64,000 nt of DNA from Mesobacillus sp. S13 (GCF_020422885.1 NZ_CP084622.1:4421001-4485000); one strand, 5' to 3'. Positions 18,889-28,027 are shown, counted from the first letter of the stretch. The notes: a model not told the origin generated them from the letters alone. Made by a program: numbers and translations.

Positions 18889-19341
18889 TTACTTTGACGA
18901 AAAGTTATTCTCATAATCAGTGATTTTTACTACACGTCTCTCATGACGACCGCCCTCATATTCTGTTTCTAGCCAAACCTTTACCACTTCTCTCGCAAGA
19001 CCGTGACCAATGACCCTTTGTCCCATTGCCAGGACATTGCTGTTGTTATGCAAGCGAGTATATTTAGCACTGAAGGTATCGTGTGCAAGTGCACAACGAA
19101 TCCCTCTCACTTTATTTGCCATAATGGACATGCCAATTCCAGTTCCACATATCAGGATACCTTTATCTACAGACTTGTTGGCCACTTGTTCACACACTTT
19201 TATAGCATAGTCAGGATAGTCGACTCTCTCTTCTGTATATGCACCCAAATCTTGATATTCAATACCCAGCTCTTCAAGTTCCTTCTTAATCTCTTCTTTC
19301 ATTGGTAATGCAGTATGATCACATGCAATAGCAACCTTCAT
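18889..19341 (-). CDS. rpiB: RpiB/LacAB family sugar-phosphate isomerase
   Basis: About 150 residues from the ATG at 19341, which has GGGAGGA 8 bases upstream; a longer in-frame start at 19380 lies inside an operator palindrome and is unlikely. MKVAIACDHTALPMKEEI, the catalytic-Cys motif ILICGTGIGMSIMANKVRGIRCAL and HNNSNVLAMGQR are all RpiB features. RpiB enzymes isomerise ribose-5-phosphate and also D-allose-6-phosphate to D-allulose-6-phosphate; beside alsE and alsK the second role is likely here. Confidence 0.92.
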   Translation of the reverse strand: MKVAIACDHTALPMKEEIKKELEELGIEYQDLGAYTEERVDYPDYAIKVCEQVANKSVDKGILICGTGIGMSIMANKVRGIRCALAHDTFSAKYTRLHNNSNVLAMGQRVIGHGLAREVVKVWLETEYEGGRHERRVVKITDYENNFSSK

Positions 19342-19361
19342 ATTCAATGTCCTCCCAATAG

Positions 19362-19379
19362 TGGTTAATCGATTAACCA
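19362..19379. promoter_or_regulatory. LacI-type operator before rpiB
   Basis: TGGTTAATCGATTAACCA is a perfect 18-bp palindrome 20 bases upstream of the rpiB start and just downstream of a TATACT sequence (19389-19394) that could be a -10. The same motif recurs upstream of the operon's first gene (25845-25862), so it is the probable operator of the LacI-type regulator encoded next door. Confidence 0.75.
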
Positions 19380-19425
19380 TTAAACAGTAGTATAATCAAT
19401 AGTCTACTGTGTCTTTTTCAAAAAG

Positions 19426-20415
19426 TTAAACACTGGTTGAGTTCCTGCTAACTAATGTTACTGGCAGCTTAATAACATCATTTGTATGGATATTAAGTTC
19501 GATTCGGTTGATCAAATTTTCAGCTGCTTTCTGGCCCATCGCTTCTTTATCCTGATGAATTGAAGAGACAGAAGAGTATTTAGCTAAATTGATATTATCG
19601 AAACCTATAATTTTTACCTCTTCAGGAATCTTAATTCCATTCTCTTCTAACGCCAGTTTCGCCCCGAAAGCTAACCAATCAGTGGTGGCAAAAACTCCAT
19701 CAAAATCGAAGTTCCCATTTTTAATTAACTCTTGGACAGCCTTTTTGCCTTGTTCAATTCCAACCTCTACATTTAGAACTTGTTCTTCTTCGTTAAACGG
19801 AATTTTCTTCTCTTTTAACGCAGACTTAAAACCTTTTTGCCGCTCCAATGTAGGGTGACCTACACGGTAATCCCTTATTAGCAGGATCTTTTTGCATCCC
19901 TTTTCAATCAATTCACTTGCGGCAAGATAGCCACCCTGAAAATTATCAGAGGTAATGAAGGCTGCATTATGAGCCATCGGCTTTCTGTCAATACAAACGA
20001 CTGGCAAATTGGTTTCAACATTGAATAGTTCATCACTACCTATAAGGTGAATTAAACCGTCAACACCCTTTAACTCTAGCTCTTTTATATACTGTAGCTC
20101 TTTTTCTCCATTTTCATCTGTATTACAGATAAATACAGAATATCCTTTAGGTCCACAATATTTTTCAATCGCTAATACAATTTGTGCAAAAAATTCATTT
20201 GTAATATCAGGTACAATTACGCCGATTGTCTTAGATCGTCTTGTTCTCAGACTCTTGGCGACAGCATTTGGCCGATAATCATATTCCTGAACAACATCAA
20301 GAATTTTCTTTCTTGTTTCTTCCGAATAACGCCCAGTATTGTTTAGCACTTTTGAGACAGTAGCCGTTGAAACCCCTGTTAATTCCGCTATTTCCTTTAT
20401 TGTTAGCTTCTTCAT
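19426..20415 (-). CDS. LacI family transcriptional regulator of the allose operon
   Basis: 329 residues. N-terminal helix-turn-helix LTIKEIAELTGVSTATVSKVLNNTGRYSEETRKKI and hinge YRPNAVAKSLRTRRSKTIGVIVP, then a periplasmic-binding-protein-like sensor domain to the C-terminus (GFDNINLAKYSSVSSIHQD). It lies inside the operon between alsK and rpiB. Perfect palindromic sites at 19362 and near-copies upstream of alsB are its likely targets. In E. coli the allose regulator is an RpiR-type protein, so this is a non-orthologous regulator. Confidence 0.9.
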   Translation of the reverse strand: MKKLTIKEIAELTGVSTATVSKVLNNTGRYSEETRKKILDVVQEYDYRPNAVAKSLRTRRSKTIGVIVPDITNEFFAQIVLAIEKYCGPKGYSVFICNTDENGEKELQYIKELELKGVDGLIHLIGSDELFNVETNLPVVCIDRKPMAHNAAFITSDNFQGGYLAASELIEKGCKKILLIRDYRVGHPTLERQKGFKSALKEKKIPFNEEEQVLNVEVGIEQGKKAVQELIKNGNFDFDGVFATTDWLAFGAKLALEENGIKIPEEVKIIGFDNINLAKYSSVSSIHQDKEAMGQKAAENLINRIELNIHTNDVIKLPVTLVSRNSTSV

Positions 20416-20534
20416 TTAACATCTTCCAACTTTCTATTTGTCTACAAAAAAGTATAACACAACTATGCTTCCTTTTATGAATACTTAGATAACAGCAATT
20501 GAAGCTGTAAACCAGTTTGTCCTTATTAAACCTG

Positions 20535-21467
20535 TTACCTTGTGGAGATTGATTTTCCAATATAATTGTCATATAGATTCGCTGCTGCACCTAAGACGCC
20601 TGCAGCATTTGTATCTTCTGCATATTCAATCACAAGCCCATTGGCTGGATAAGGTTTTCTGCAATAGCGGATGATCTCATTTTCTAATTGGCTTTTCGGA
20701 AAATCCTTCATACCAACTACTCCTCCGCCAATCATTACTAAATGTGGGTCGAAGATGTTGATCTCTGTTGCAATTGGCACAGCAAGGGATTTAATAAATT
20801 TAACAATATGCTCACTATTAGCGTATTTTGTAAAAACATCCTCAAATGTTACATCTGAAAAATATTCTTGATGAAGAAGTACCAATGTCTTACCCGAAGC
20901 ATAGGTTTCAATACATCCTGTATTGCCACATTGACAAACAGCTTCGTCTCCTAAAACCGGGATATGGCCAAGTTCACCAGCCGCTCCATTTTTCCCATCT
21001 AGAAACCTATTATTTATATAGATAGAGTTTCCAAATCCTGTCCCAATGTAAAATCCAAGGACAATTTCATCATCTAATACGTTTCGTTGTGATATTTCAT
21101 AATGAAGCAAATGATTCACATCATTTTCTATGACAACTGGAACTCGAAAATAATCCTGGATAGGATCTGCGATATTTATATCATTAATGTTTAAGTTTGT
21201 TGTAGCTAGTACTCTTTTCTTGTCTTTGCTGACTACGGATGGAAATCCCATTCCAATTCCTAATACATCACTGTTTCCTAGGTTTGCCTGAATAAATCCA
21301 TCTAGAAATTGAATTAAGGATTCAACTGGATGGAGGTTATCCAAAATATCAGCAATTTTCTTTTTTTCAAAGAAATGCAGCTCTTTGTCAGGAGTAACCG
21401 CTCCAACTCTTAAATGCGTTCCCCCAATATCAACACCAATGACGTATTTCATTTTGTTTGTTTCCAT
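20535..21467 (-). CDS. alsK: ROK family sugar kinase, probable D-allose kinase
   Basis: 310 residues. Phosphate-binding VIGVDIGGTHLRVGAV at the N-terminus, catalytic Asp in VVIENDVNHLLHYE, and the ROK zinc signature GELGHIPVLGDEAVCQCGNTGC IETYASG (Cys-rich, residues about 175-200). Between alsE and the regulator, in the same order as the E. coli allose operon, it most likely makes D-allose-6-phosphate. A GAGG lies about 10 bases before the ATG. Confidence 0.87.
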   Translation of the reverse strand: METNKMKYVIGVDIGGTHLRVGAVTPDKELHFFEKKKIADILDNLHPVESLIQFLDGFIQANLGNSDVLGIGMGFPSVVSKDKKRVLATTNLNINDINIADPIQDYFRVPVVIENDVNHLLHYEISQRNVLDDEIVLGFYIGTGFGNSIYINNRFLDGKNGAAGELGHIPVLGDEAVCQCGNTGCIETYASGKTLVLLHQEYFSDVTFEDVFTKYANSEHIVKFIKSLAVPIATEINIFDPHLVMIGGGVVGMKDFPKSQLENEIIRYCRKPYPANGLVIEYAEDTNAAGVLGAAANLYDNYIGKSISTR

Positions 21468-21551
21468 TTTGGCGCTTCCTCACTTCATTGTCTTTTAAGC
21501 AGCGGGCATCCTAGAGAGATTCGGTTAGCAAAGGATGTACCTAACCACTCT

Positions 21552-22238
21552 TTACAAACTAGCAATCTTCTTTACTTCGCTCTCGTAGGTTTCCATCATT
21601 AATTCCCATGCCTTAGATACATCTTCATCAAGATTGAACAACCCTGAAGTACCAACAATCAATACTTCTGCTCCTGCTTCAACAAGCGTTTTAAACGTTC
21701 TTTCATTACAAGATCCATCTATTGTAATAAGGTACTTATACTGGTTCTTCTCTTTCAACTCTTTAGCTTCCTTGATTTTATCTACCATCTCAGTAACAAA
21801 CTTCTGACCCGCAAACCCAGGATCGACTGTCATGATAGTTAATTTATCAACATGATGAATATAGTGTCTGATTGTTTCGATTGGAGTAGCTGGATTTAAA
21901 ACCACACCGAATTTTTTACCTCTGGATTTAATATGGTTAATCAGTCTGAAAGCATCACCATTAATAGTTTCAGCATGAAGACTGATATAATCTGCTCCTG
22001 CATCAATCGTCATATCGACAAAGTCAGCTGGATTTTCGACCATAAGGTGAGCATCAATCGGCAATGTAGAGATTTTCTTTAATTGTTCAATGAAAAATGG
22101 TGATAGAGTAATATTCTTTACGTAATGACCGTCCATTATATCGACATGGTAAAAATCAGCCTTTTGATTTAATGCCTCAACCTGCTCTTTGAATTTTGAT
22201 AAGTCCATACACATTAAGGATGGTGAAAATTTTGACAT
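21552..22238 (-). CDS. alsE: D-allulose-6-phosphate 3-epimerase (RPE family)
   Basis: 228 residues of the ribulose-phosphate 3-epimerase fold. The start FSPSLMCMDLSKFKEQVE, the metal site YHVDIMDGHYVKNITLSPFF, DAHLMVENP, MTVDPGFAGQKF and ITIDGSCNERT follow E. coli AlsE closely rather than a housekeeping Rpe (MCMDL and NITLSPFF are AlsE-like). It converts D-allulose-6-phosphate to fructose-6-phosphate, the exit to glycolysis. Directly downstream of the transporter genes. Confidence 0.9.
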   Translation of the reverse strand: MSKFSPSLMCMDLSKFKEQVEALNQKADFYHVDIMDGHYVKNITLSPFFIEQLKKISTLPIDAHLMVENPADFVDMTIDAGADYISLHAETINGDAFRLINHIKSRGKKFGVVLNPATPIETIRHYIHHVDKLTIMTVDPGFAGQKFVTEMVDKIKEAKELKEKNQYKYLITIDGSCNERTFKTLVEAGAEVLIVGTSGLFNLDEDVSKAWELMMETYESEVKKIASL

Positions 22239-22269
22239 CGTTTTATCCGCCTTTCAAATTTGTATTAAT

Positions 22270-23217
22270 TTATTCTTTTTTACCTGCGATAAAGCTATCC
22301 AATGCTACTGCTCCGATAATTAAAGCTCCCATTACAATTTGCTGGTAATAAGTAGATACATTAAGGATATTTAGACCATTATTGATGACACCGATAATCA
22401 ATGCCCCCATGATGACCCCTGTAATTTTTCCCTTACCACCGAAAAAGCTTGTTCCTCCAATGATTGCGGCCGCGATTGCAAATAACTCAAAGCCAGTTCC
22501 TGCTAGTGGTTCAGCCGCACCAAGACGGGCTGTCAAAACGACACCACCAATTCCTGCAGCCATGCCAGAAATCATAAATACGATGATTGTGTGAAGTCCC
22601 ACGTTGATTCCTGAGAACCATGCAGCTTGTTTATTCCCACCCAATGCATAAATATTTCTTCCCATTTTGGTTTTGTTTGTAATAAAGATTAAGGTGCCAG
22701 CTAACCCAAGTGCGATAATAACTGGAATGGGAACGAACCAAAGCCAGCCAGCAACACCTAGGGTAAATTCCTGAGGCAGCCCATATACGGGGCGCGCATC
22801 TGAAATTATTAGTGTTAATCCTCTAAAGATGGAAAGAGTACCCAACGTAATGATAAAAGGATGCAATTTTGTCTTAACAATTAGGAACCCATTAACAAAA
22901 CCTAATACTGCCCCTAAAATAACTCCACCTAAAATGACCGCTAAAATGACCGGTACACCCATAACGAGCAATTTCGCTGTAATCATTCCTGTCAAAGCCA
23001 TAATTGATCCTACCGATAAATCAATACCAGCTATCAGAATAGGAAAGAATTCCCCTACACCTACAATGATATTAATGGAACTTTGCAGGATGACCTGTGT
23101 AAGGTTTGATGTATTAAAGAAGTAAGTTGGAGAAAGGATCCCCATTATTAAAACCAGTAGAACCAGGATTCCGAAAGTACCGTATTTTTGCCAGATAATC
23201 TTAACCTTTTCTCTCAT
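22270..23217 (-). CDS. alsC: sugar ABC transporter permease (ribose/allose type)
   Basis: About 315 residues, eight to ten membrane segments, RbsC family. LTQVILQSSINIIVGVGEFFPILIAGIDLSVGSIMALTGM is the usual N-terminal signature, and GRNIYALGGNKQAAWFSGINV the ATPase-docking loop. AAGGAG is 9 bases from the ATG at 23217; an ATG at 23223 is only 3 bases from it. Works with the ATPase just upstream (stop 14 bases before this start) and the lipoprotein at 24768. Confidence 0.9.
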   Translation of the reverse strand: MREKVKIIWQKYGTFGILVLLVLIMGILSPTYFFNTSNLTQVILQSSINIIVGVGEFFPILIAGIDLSVGSIMALTGMITAKLLVMGVPVILAVILGGVILGAVLGFVNGFLIVKTKLHPFIITLGTLSIFRGLTLIISDARPVYGLPQEFTLGVAGWLWFVPIPVIIALGLAGTLIFITNKTKMGRNIYALGGNKQAAWFSGINVGLHTIIVFMISGMAAGIGGVVLTARLGAAEPLAGTGFELFAIAAAIIGGTSFFGGKGKITGVIMGALIIGVINNGLNILNVSTYYQQIVMGALIIGAVALDSFIAGKKE

Positions 23218-23230
23218 ATTCATACTCTCC

Positions 23231-24742
23231 TTAAGATGTTGCCTTTTCCATAATTCTCTCTTCTGTTGCTTCCTCGCTTGAGAGGATTCCGTTTAGCCGG
23301 CCATCATTAAAGACCGCAATACGATCACAAATACTCAGTAGTTCTGGAAGTTCGGATGAAACAACCAATACACCTTTACCACTATCTGCGAGTTGGCGCA
23401 TGATCTTATAGATTTCACTCTTGGCACCTACATCAATTCCTCTAGTCGGTTCATCAAAAATGAACAAATCAGAGCCTGCTGCAAGCCATCTTCCGATAAT
23501 GACCTTTTGCTGGTTTCCCCCCGATAATTCGGTGATGTTTTGGTGAACTGAAGAACACCGGATAGACATGGCCTCTTTTTGTTTTTCAGCCCATTCTAAC
23601 TCCTTCTTCGTGTTTACAAGCCCGTACAGTCCACCAAATTTGGAATCACTAGCCAGAGAAGAAATGGAGATGTTTTTCCAGATTTCAAAGTTAGGAAAGA
23701 ATCCTGTCTCTCTTCTATTCTCAGTAATATAGGCAATATTGTTTTTAACGGCATCATACGGATTCTTCAGTTTTAGTTTTTTACCATTCAGGTTGATTTC
23801 TCCCGAGCTAATTGGTTCAGATGCAACGATTGAATTCATAAGCTCTGTTCTACCTGATCCAATCAGTCCTGCAAACCCTAATATTTCACCCTTGTATAGC
23901 TCAAAGTTAATATCTTTTACCTTCCCATCTTTTCTCGTTAGATTCTTCACTTCAAAAATAACTTCATTGGTTCCTTGGTGTTCGTGGCTGCCAGTATATT
24001 TTGATTGCAGCTCGCGCCCAACCATCAACGTAATGAGCTCATTGGTTTCGGTTGTTGCAAGCTCTCGTGTTGTTACATATGCGCCATCTTTTAAAATCGT
24101 AATCCGGTCACCTATGATTTTAATTTCTTTCAGTTTATGAGAGATGTAGACAATTCCAACGCCTTCACTCTTTAGTTGTCGGATCACTTTAAACAGCTTT
24201 TCAATTTCTCCATCTGTTAAGGATGAAGTCGGCTCATCCATGATCAGAACCTTCGCCTCAGATGCAAGTGCTTTTGCAATCTCAACCTGCTGTTTTTCCG
24301 AAATAGATAGCTCACCAACAAGTTCAGATGGCTTACGTTTTAGTCCCACACGCTCTAGGAGATCGACTGTCACTTTTTGCATATAGTCTTTATCAACTAC
24401 CTCAATACCGAAAACCTTCTTTGTAGGCCATTTGCCTACAAAGATGTTTTCAGCGATAGATAAGTCATTGATAACACTAAGCTCCTGATAAATGATACTG
24501 ATCCCATTTTCTGCAGCTTCCTTTGGAGATAAGTTGGAAAATTGACGATCTCCGATTTGAATACTTCCTTCTGTCGGTTCGTACACTCCACAAAGAATTT
24601 TCATTAGTGTAGATTTACCTGCTCCGTTTTCACCCAATAAAACATGCACTTCTCCAGGCACAAGAGAGAAATCTACATCTTTCAATGCTGTTACACCAGC
24701 GAATCTCTTCGTTATTTTCTCCATCTTTACCAGGGCGTTCAT
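23231..24742 (-). CDS. alsA: sugar ABC transporter ATP-binding protein, two ATPase domains
   Basis: About 503 residues with two fused ATPase halves, as in RbsA. First half: Walker A GENGAGKSTLMKIL, signature LSISEKQQVEIAKAL, Walker B LIMDEPTSSL. Second half: degenerate Walker A AGLIGSGRTELM, signature LSGGNQQKVIIGRWLAA, FDEPTRGIDVGAKSEIY. The ATG at 24742 follows AGGAAG; an upstream GTG at 24751 is less likely. Drives uptake of the sugar bound by the product of the gene at 24768. Confidence 0.9.
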   Translation of the reverse strand: MNALVKMEKITKRFAGVTALKDVDFSLVPGEVHVLLGENGAGKSTLMKILCGVYEPTEGSIQIGDRQFSNLSPKEAAENGISIIYQELSVINDLSIAENIFVGKWPTKKVFGIEVVDKDYMQKVTVDLLERVGLKRKPSELVGELSISEKQQVEIAKALASEAKVLIMDEPTSSLTDGEIEKLFKVIRQLKSEGVGIVYISHKLKEIKIIGDRITILKDGAYVTTRELATTETNELITLMVGRELQSKYTGSHEHQGTNEVIFEVKNLTRKDGKVKDINFELYKGEILGFAGLIGSGRTELMNSIVASEPISSGEINLNGKKLKLKNPYDAVKNNIAYITENRRETGFFPNFEIWKNISISSLASDSKFGGLYGLVNTKKELEWAEKQKEAMSIRCSSVHQNITELSGGNQQKVIIGRWLAAGSDLFIFDEPTRGIDVGAKSEIYKIMRQLADSGKGVLVVSSELPELLSICDRIAVFNDGRLNGILSSEEATEERIMEKATS

Positions 24743-24767
24743 ATCACACACTTCCTACTCTTTTCTA

Positions 24768-25754
24768 TTATTCGCTAACAATATATGAAGGGACTGTAAC
24801 GATTTCCGGTTCTACACCTTCCGTAATAACCTTATTTTCTTTTACAGCCTCCACAAGTAACCTTAAACTTTCACGGCCGATTTCAGCTGAATCCTGCGCG
24901 ACTGTTGCAGTTAAACCGCCATTTTTCACAGATTCAATTGCTTCTGGCTGCCCATCTGTACCAACAACAATGATTTGATCTTGTTTACCAGCATTTTGAA
25001 CAGCTTGAAGTGCACCAAGAGCCATCGTATCATTTGCAGCGTAAATCGCTTTCAAATCGGGGTATCTTTGAATCATGTTTGACACTACATCAAGGGCTTT
25101 ATTGCGATCCCAATCAGCTGGCTGACTAGCAACTAGTTCAATACCCTCAGCTGCTTCAAAAGCATTTGCTGCACCCTGTCGTCTTGCTTCCCCAGAAGCA
25201 TTTCCAGATTTACCTTCAACAATCGCCACTTTTCCTTCTTTAATTGCGTCTACGATGAATTGGCCAGCCTGCTCTCCAACCTTCACATTATCCGTGGTTA
25301 CAAATGCATTGACATTACCGCCTGCATTTTTCAATTCATCCATGTCCACTTTTTCATCGATATTAACTGTAGGAATTCCATCCTTGTATGCGTTTACGGC
25401 TGGCTGAATAAGGTTTACTGGAGATAATGGAGCAAAACCGATACCGTCATAATCTTTGATCAATAAGTCTTCAAAAATTCTAAGTTGCCCTTGAAGGTCA
25501 TCTTCGGACTGAGCAGCAAGGATTTCAACCTCTACACCAAGCTTTTCTGCTTCTTCTTTAATTCCTTCTTCCATAGCAACCCAAAATGGACTTGATAGCG
25601 TTTTCAATATCATGGCAACTTTAACTTTCTCATCTCCAGATCCTTCAGCCTTTTTATCGGTTGCTTCTTTTCCTCCTGTCGGGCCAGCATTACATCCAGC
25701 AAGTAATAAAGCAAAAACCATAAATACAATAGGGAAAATCTTAAATTTTTTCAT
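24768..25754 (-). CDS. alsB: sugar ABC transporter substrate-binding lipoprotein
   Basis: 328 residues. Lipobox ALLLAGC near residue 20, then a type I periplasmic binding fold: KVAMILKTLSSPFWVAMEEGIKEEAEKLGVEVEI, GFAPLSPVNLIQPAVNAY, AIYAANDTMALGALQAV and IIVVGTDGQPEAIESV. This is the RbsB/AlsB family. First gene of the allose operon with AAAGGAG before its ATG. Allose is the favoured ligand because of the alsE-alsK-rpiB context; ribose or allulose are alternatives. Confidence 0.88.
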   Translation of the reverse strand: MKKFKIFPIVFMVFALLLAGCNAGPTGGKEATDKKAEGSGDEKVKVAMILKTLSSPFWVAMEEGIKEEAEKLGVEVEILAAQSEDDLQGQLRIFEDLLIKDYDGIGFAPLSPVNLIQPAVNAYKDGIPTVNIDEKVDMDELKNAGGNVNAFVTTDNVKVGEQAGQFIVDAIKEGKVAIVEGKSGNASGEARRQGAANAFEAAEGIELVASQPADWDRNKALDVVSNMIQRYPDLKAIYAANDTMALGALQAVQNAGKQDQIIVVGTDGQPEAIESVKNGGLTATVAQDSAEIGRESLRLLVEAVKENKVITEGVEPEIVTVPSYIVSE

Positions 25755-25788
25755 CGAGATTGCTCCTTTAGGGTTTTTTAGAAAATAA

Positions 25789-25862
25789 ATTATAAAACAG
25801 TACCATTAATCTAAAATCTTCTTAAACTACTAAGTACACGTTTTTGGTTAAACGATTAACCA
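25789..25862 (-). promoter_or_regulatory. als operon promoter and operator
   Basis: A perfect -10 TATAAT lies at 25789-25794 on the minus strand, with only a weak -35 upstream. TGGTTAAACGATTAACCA (25845-25862), one base off a perfect palindrome, matches the operator before rpiB and sits above the promoter, so looping with further copies is plausible. Confidence 0.6.
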
Positions 25863-25978
25863 TTGCGTAAGATGTAAGATCAAAGCATGTGATTTTTATC
25901 CACTTGATTAATAAAATAACAATTAACCTCTTTTTTCTATTGCTTAAAAAGTAAATCCCCCCTTGAAAAATTAATTGT

Positions 25979-26064
25979 GAAAAATCGATTAACCAAAAAT
26001 GATATCGACTAACGACTTTCCAAAGTTTAAAAGATTTAAATACACTTGGGAAAACGATTAACCA
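25979..26064. promoter_or_regulatory. two further operator half-sites
   Basis: ATCGATTAACCA (centre near 25986) and AACGATTAACCA (centre near 26055) keep one conserved arm of the regulator motif, 133 and 202 bases from the main operator centre. They may be auxiliary sites. The rest of 25863-26240 is AT-rich with no gene visible. Confidence 0.5.
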
Positions 26065-26279
26065 AATGTAATCCCTTACATTTTTTATAATATTTTAATA
26101 TCTATCCTTTGTCAATTAAAGAATTATATAAAATTATTAAATTCACGAAAAGTTCTAAAACATTAGGTTTATACATACTACTCTTAAACTTTTTCTTTAA
26201 CCCTTTTCAACGACTGGGACAAGACTGCCTAAGTTTTAACAGATCTGATATTCTATCAGATCTCAGTTTGTAGACAAAA

Positions 26280-26318
26280 GGGGTTCGGAATGCTCTCATT
26301 CCGAACCCCTTTTTGGAT
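26280..26318. terminator. terminator at the IS left end
   Basis: GGGGTTCGGAATG / CATTCCGAACCCC, a perfect 13-bp stem with a 4-base loop and T-runs on both strands. It ends the transposase transcript and can shield it from outside transcription. Confidence 0.8.
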
Positions 26319-26362
26319 TTCATCGAATTTTTCAAAGGAAATAGACTCTCTTTTCTATACTT

Positions 26363-27721
26363 TTAGGCCATTACTGGACTTCTCCATGTCCAGTTGGCCA
26401 TCTTCTTCAAGTTCAATGCAGCGAAAGTAAGCATCGCCTGCATCGACAATTTTTTAAGTCCCCTTAGGGTTGTCCAACGCATGCCATGCTTTTCTTTTGC
26501 ATCTGCGAATACGCGCTCAATGGTTTCTTTGCGCTTCGCATAGATTTGTTTTACTTCTGATTGGTGCCTTAAATGGTCTGCCTCTTCCAAATACTCATGC
26601 CAGATGTGGCGCGTTACCACCTTTTGGTGGTCTTTGCTTTCTGTACATTGCGCTAAAAATGGGCAGGTGGCGCAGATATGTTTGGGAGATTTGTACTCAC
26701 GATATCCCTCTTTTGTAGTGGTGGAATACCTTAGGATCTCACCGGCAGGACACAAGTAACAGTCATAAAATTCGTCATATACATAGTCATATTTACGGAA
26801 GAATCCGTCCTTCGTTCGTGGTCGGGTATAAGGCAAAGCCGGAGTTATTTCATTTTCAAACAGAAACTTCGTAATGGCTGGAGTTTTATAGGCTGCGTCG
26901 GCCGCAACGGCTTTGGGCTTTCCAACTTTCTCTATTACTTGTTCTACCAGTGGTTCAAGGATCAGGCTGTCATGGGTGTTACCAGGTGTCACAATTGTTC
27001 CTAGGACAAATCCATTTCGGTCTGATGCCGCATGAAAGGAGTAGGCAAACTGCTTTGTCCGTTCATCCTTGACGTAGTATCCACTCTCCGGATCGGTCGT
27101 GCTTTCCTTTATTTCCTTCGATTCTTCCTTGTCGAATTTATCAGGAGGAAAAGGCTTCTTCCCATGTTCTTCCCGATCTTGATTGATTTCTTCCTGGAGT
27201 TTCTCTTGATACGCCCGTGTTTCCTTCCGCACTACTTTCTTCTCGAATTTATGCTTATTCGCACTTGCTTTAACGTGGGTTGAATCAATGAAGACGTGTT
27301 CTGCACTAATAAGTTTCTTATCAGCTGCGGTCTTAAGAATTCGATAGAAAATCTGTTCAAACAAATCAGTGTCTTTAAAACGGCGTTCGTAATTCTTCCC
27401 GAAGGTGGAGAAGTGGGGCACTTTATCATGGAATCCATAACCCAAAAACCAGCGGTAAGCCATGTTCGTTTCTACTTCGGCAATGGTCTGGCGCATGGAA
27501 CGAATGCCAAAGGTATATTGAATAAAAGTGAGTTTAATTAAAATCACAGGGTCAATGCTTGGGCGCCCTACTTCCGAATACACATCTTTCACCAAGTCAT
27601 AAATGAAAGAAAAATCTATGGCTGCTTCCATTTTACGGACTAAATGTTCCATAGGAACCAGTTGGTCTAAAGCAACCATTTCTAATTGATCTCGTTGGAT
27701 TGGATTGTTCTTTGAAAGCAT
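26363..27721 (-). CDS. IS1182 family transposase
   Basis: About 452 residues, apparently intact. N-terminal domain with GRPSIDPVILIKLTFIQYTFGIRSMRQT, HFSTFGKNYERRF, then the DDE catalytic core beginning VFIDSTHVKASANKHKF, second Asp in AVAADAAYKT, the zinc-knuckle-like CPAGE...CATCPFLAQC region, and the C-terminal ERVFADAKEKHGMRWTTLRGL with the catalytic Glu. GAGGTGATGAAG precedes the ATG at 27721; earlier in-frame starts exist up to 27730. Transposes the surrounding element. Confidence 0.93.
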   Translation of the reverse strand: MLSKNNPIQRDQLEMVALDQLVPMEHLVRKMEAAIDFSFIYDLVKDVYSEVGRPSIDPVILIKLTFIQYTFGIRSMRQTIAEVETNMAYRWFLGYGFHDKVPHFSTFGKNYERRFKDTDLFEQIFYRILKTAADKKLISAEHVFIDSTHVKASANKHKFEKKVVRKETRAYQEKLQEEINQDREEHGKKPFPPDKFDKEESKEIKESTTDPESGYYVKDERTKQFAYSFHAASDRNGFVLGTIVTPGNTHDSLILEPLVEQVIEKVGKPKAVAADAAYKTPAITKFLFENEITPALPYTRPRTKDGFFRKYDYVYDEFYDCYLCPAGEILRYSTTTKEGYREYKSPKHICATCPFLAQCTESKDHQKVVTRHIWHEYLEEADHLRHQSEVKQIYAKRKETIERVFADAKEKHGMRWTTLRGLKKLSMQAMLTFAALNLKKMANWTWRSPVMA

Positions 27722-27798
27722 CTTCATCACCTCAAGCGTTATATGTATCTATTTTAAAATAGACTTATGTTTAGTTCCACGTTAAGTTTGTAAGTCCT

Positions 27799-27930
27799 GT
27801 TGATTGGAGTGGAAGGCGCGTAGACTCCTGCGGGCTCAGCTGGACAGGTGAGACCCCGCAGACGCCAACGGCGGTGAGGAGGCTCACCGCCAGCCCCGCG
27901 GAAAGCGAAGCGCCTGGAACGGAAATCAAC
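27799..27930. repeat. 132-bp GC-rich hairpin repeat inside the IS
   Basis: Bounded by GTTGATT and AATCAAC, with internal pairing between GGCGCGTAGACTCCTGCGGG and later segments such as CCCGCAGACGCC, and GGCGGTGAGG with CTCACCGCC. I know this type of sequence as a multi-copy intergenic repeat of Bacillus-like genomes. It is much richer in G+C than the surrounding IS, upstream of the transposase gene, so it is probably nested in the element. Confidence 0.65.
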
Positions 27931-28027
27931 AGCCCCCATTTCAGCACCAACCAAAAAAAAGACTGTAGACAAGCTCGATTTCCATCGAGTTTGTCTACAG
28001 TCTGAGATCTGATATTCTATCAGATCT

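Larger units (their letters stand above)
26241..28027. mobile_element. IS1182-family insertion sequence with flanking palindromes
   Basis: The 23-bp palindrome made of AGATCTGATA, TTC and TATCAGATCT occurs at 26241-26263 and again at 28005-28027. Just inside lie imperfect terminal inverted repeats CAGTTTGTAGACAAA (from 26264) and, on the other strand, CAGACTGTAGACAAA (from 28004 inward), 13 of 15 identical. Between them is one intact transposase gene. The palindrome is best read as a duplicated target, since this family is known to prefer palindromic sites, but it could be part of the element. Confidence 0.8.
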
